This document shows positions 63,259 through 64,000 of a stretch of 64,000 nucleotides of DNA, one piece after another. Origin of the DNA: Pseudomonas gingeri. Its GTDB lineage: Bacteria > Pseudomonadota > Gammaproteobacteria > Pseudomonadales > Pseudomonadaceae. The DNA lies in NCBI RefSeq assembly GCF_013386115.1, contig NZ_JACAOR010000001.1, positions 834,639-898,638 of the forward strand. Reading direction: 5' to 3'. The translations under genes were made by a program, and so were the position numbers. The notes beneath the pieces were generated by a model. The model had not been told where the DNA came from. It saw nothing but the letters and a program-made list of their open reading frames with translations, and made no database searches. Each line of letters begins with the position of its first letter. The stretch's first letter is position 1.

Positions 63259-64000
63259 ATCGAACCACGCCACGTATTCATCCAGGCGTGCTGGCGTTGG
63301 CGGTGACGGCCTTCGCCATTGGCATGGCCGAGTTCATTGTCGTCGGCATTCTCCCGGCGATCGCCTCTGACCTGGACATTCCCCTGACGCGCGCTGGAAG
63401 CCTGGTGGGGCTGTATGCCTTGGCGCTGGCGCTCGGTACACCGCTCACCGTCCTGGCTCTGGCCCGCCTGCCGCGCAAGCCGGTACTGCTGACCCTGGTG
63501 GCCGTGTTTCTGGGCGGGAACCTGATGGCTGCGCTTTCCACCGATTACCCCTGGTTACTGGCCGGACGCCTCATCACCGCGCTCGCCCATGGCAGTTTTT
63601 TCGCCATCGGCGCCACCGTTGCCGCCAGCCTGGCACCAAAGGGGCAGGCCAGCAAAGCCATCGCGGTGATGTTCGCCGGCCTGACACTGGCGATGGTCAT
63701 CGGTGTACCGATTGGCAGCTTCCTGGGCAATGCGCTGGGCTGGCGGTTGCCGTTTTATGCGGTGGCGCTGTTGGCCGCATTGGCCTGGATGGCAACCGCC
63801 CGGTGGCTGCCCCCTGCACCGACGCCATCGTCGGGCAAGGCGAGCGCTCAATGGGCGGCACTCAGGCATCCGGCGATTCTGGCAATGATGGCCGTGACGG
63901 TACTGGGTTTCGGCTCAAGCTTTGCCGCCTTCACCTTCATTACGCCCCTCCTCACAGGCATCAGTGGCTTCTCCAGCGCGAGCGCCAGCCTCCTGTTGAT
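63255..64000 (+). CDS. MFS transporter, 3' end cut by window edge
   Basis: Starts at the ATG at 63255 that overlaps the GlcG-like stop, and stays open to the window end (about 248 residues seen). It shows FAIGMAEFIVVGILPAIASDL, GLYALALALGTPLTVLALARLPRKPVLL, AHGSFFAIGATVAASLAP, and GVPIGSFLGNALGWRLPFY. This is the AraJ/YdhP-type drug and sugar efflux pattern of the MFS. At least seven membrane segments are present. It is the third gene of the IclR-linked operon. Confidence 0.9.
   Translation, partial: MNRTTPRIHPGVLALAVTAFAIGMAEFIVVGILPAIASDLDIPLTRAGSLVGLYALALALGTPLTVLALARLPRKPVLLTLVAVFLGGNLMAALSTDYPWLLAGRLITALAHGSFFAIGATVAASLAPKGQASKAIAVMFAGLTLAMVIGVPIGSFLGNALGWRLPFYAVALLAALAWMATARWLPPAPTPSSGKASAQWAALRHPAILAMMAVTVLGFGSSFAAFTFITPLLTGISGFSSASASLLL

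Noticed and set aside
1..64000. CRISPR arrays, tRNA/rRNA genes, insertion sequences, integrases
   Set aside because: No repeat-spacer pattern, cloverleaf, rRNA segment or transposase/integrase frame was recognised anywhere; the terpene island has direct repeats but no recombinase gene.

Overview
The window looks like a chromosomal stretch from a soil or plant-associated Pseudomonas of the broad fluorescens type. It has high GC and dense coding, about ten LysR, AraC, Lrp, MarR, IclR and Crp regulators, many short catabolic operons, a giant cyclic beta-glucan synthase gene, and periplasmic-binding-protein transport of amino acids and polyamines. No rRNA, tRNA, insertion sequence or CRISPR array was recognised. 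It is an accessory, catabolic region. Most modules are a regulator reading away from a small enzyme operon.

Layout, left to right: a chemoreceptor cut by the left edge; a tautomerase divergent from a GlxA-type AraC regulator; a small zinc-ribbon protein overlapping a DUF2878 membrane protein. At 3.9-11.1 kb lies a five-gene operon: enolase-superfamily protein, Rieske oxygenase, Ldh2-type dehydrogenase homologue, HAL/PAL-type lyase homologue and PDR/VanB reductase, with a divergent LysR gene. Three of these five proteins lack the catalytic residues that define their families, including the MIO-forming Ala-Ser-Gly of the lyase. Then come an aldo/keto reductase with a YciI-like protein and LysR gene, and the 2.9-kilo-residue NdvB-type synthase with a Crp/Fnr gene.

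At 26.1-29.8 kb a lower-GC island encodes a SodC-like methyltransferase, a class I terpene synthase and a Rieske oxygenase. It is bounded by 73-bp direct repeats. The right repeat is the true 3' end of an alpha/beta-hydrolase gene; the left one is a 17-codon fragment of that end lying just after a LysR gene. The layout implies that the island was inserted between two convergent genes and that non-canonical terpenoid biosynthesis was acquired horizontally. Further right are a metallo-hydrolase and LysR pair, a cupin, and a lower-GC two-gene module (33.2-35.6 kb) with a Shedu-like (DUF4263) nuclease.

At 35.7-40.1 kb an Lrp-type regulator faces an acetylpolyamine-deacetylase-like enzyme, an ornithine cyclodeaminase and a CycA-like permease. 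At 41.2-43.3 kb a MACPF pore-forming protein is followed by a tiny companion gene. A MarR gene and a SnoaL/SDR pair share TGTG-N6-CACA operator-like palindromes. Next come a metallophosphoesterase remnant, an amino-acid ABC transporter operon ending in a DUF1116 protein and a RidA protein, a RhiA-like protein, and two small secreted copper-type proteins.

The right end (52.3-61.7 kb) handles guanidino or polyamine-like compounds. An APC permease, an agmatinase-family enzyme, a CE4-type hydrolase, an epimerase, an SDR and a LysR gene form one operon. A second ureohydrolase is divergent from its own LysR gene and is followed by a convergent SpuD/PotF-like binding protein. The window closes with an IclR regulator, a GlcG/HbpS-like protein and an MFS exporter cut by the right edge. 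All functional calls come from reading the sequence; none was confirmed by database search.
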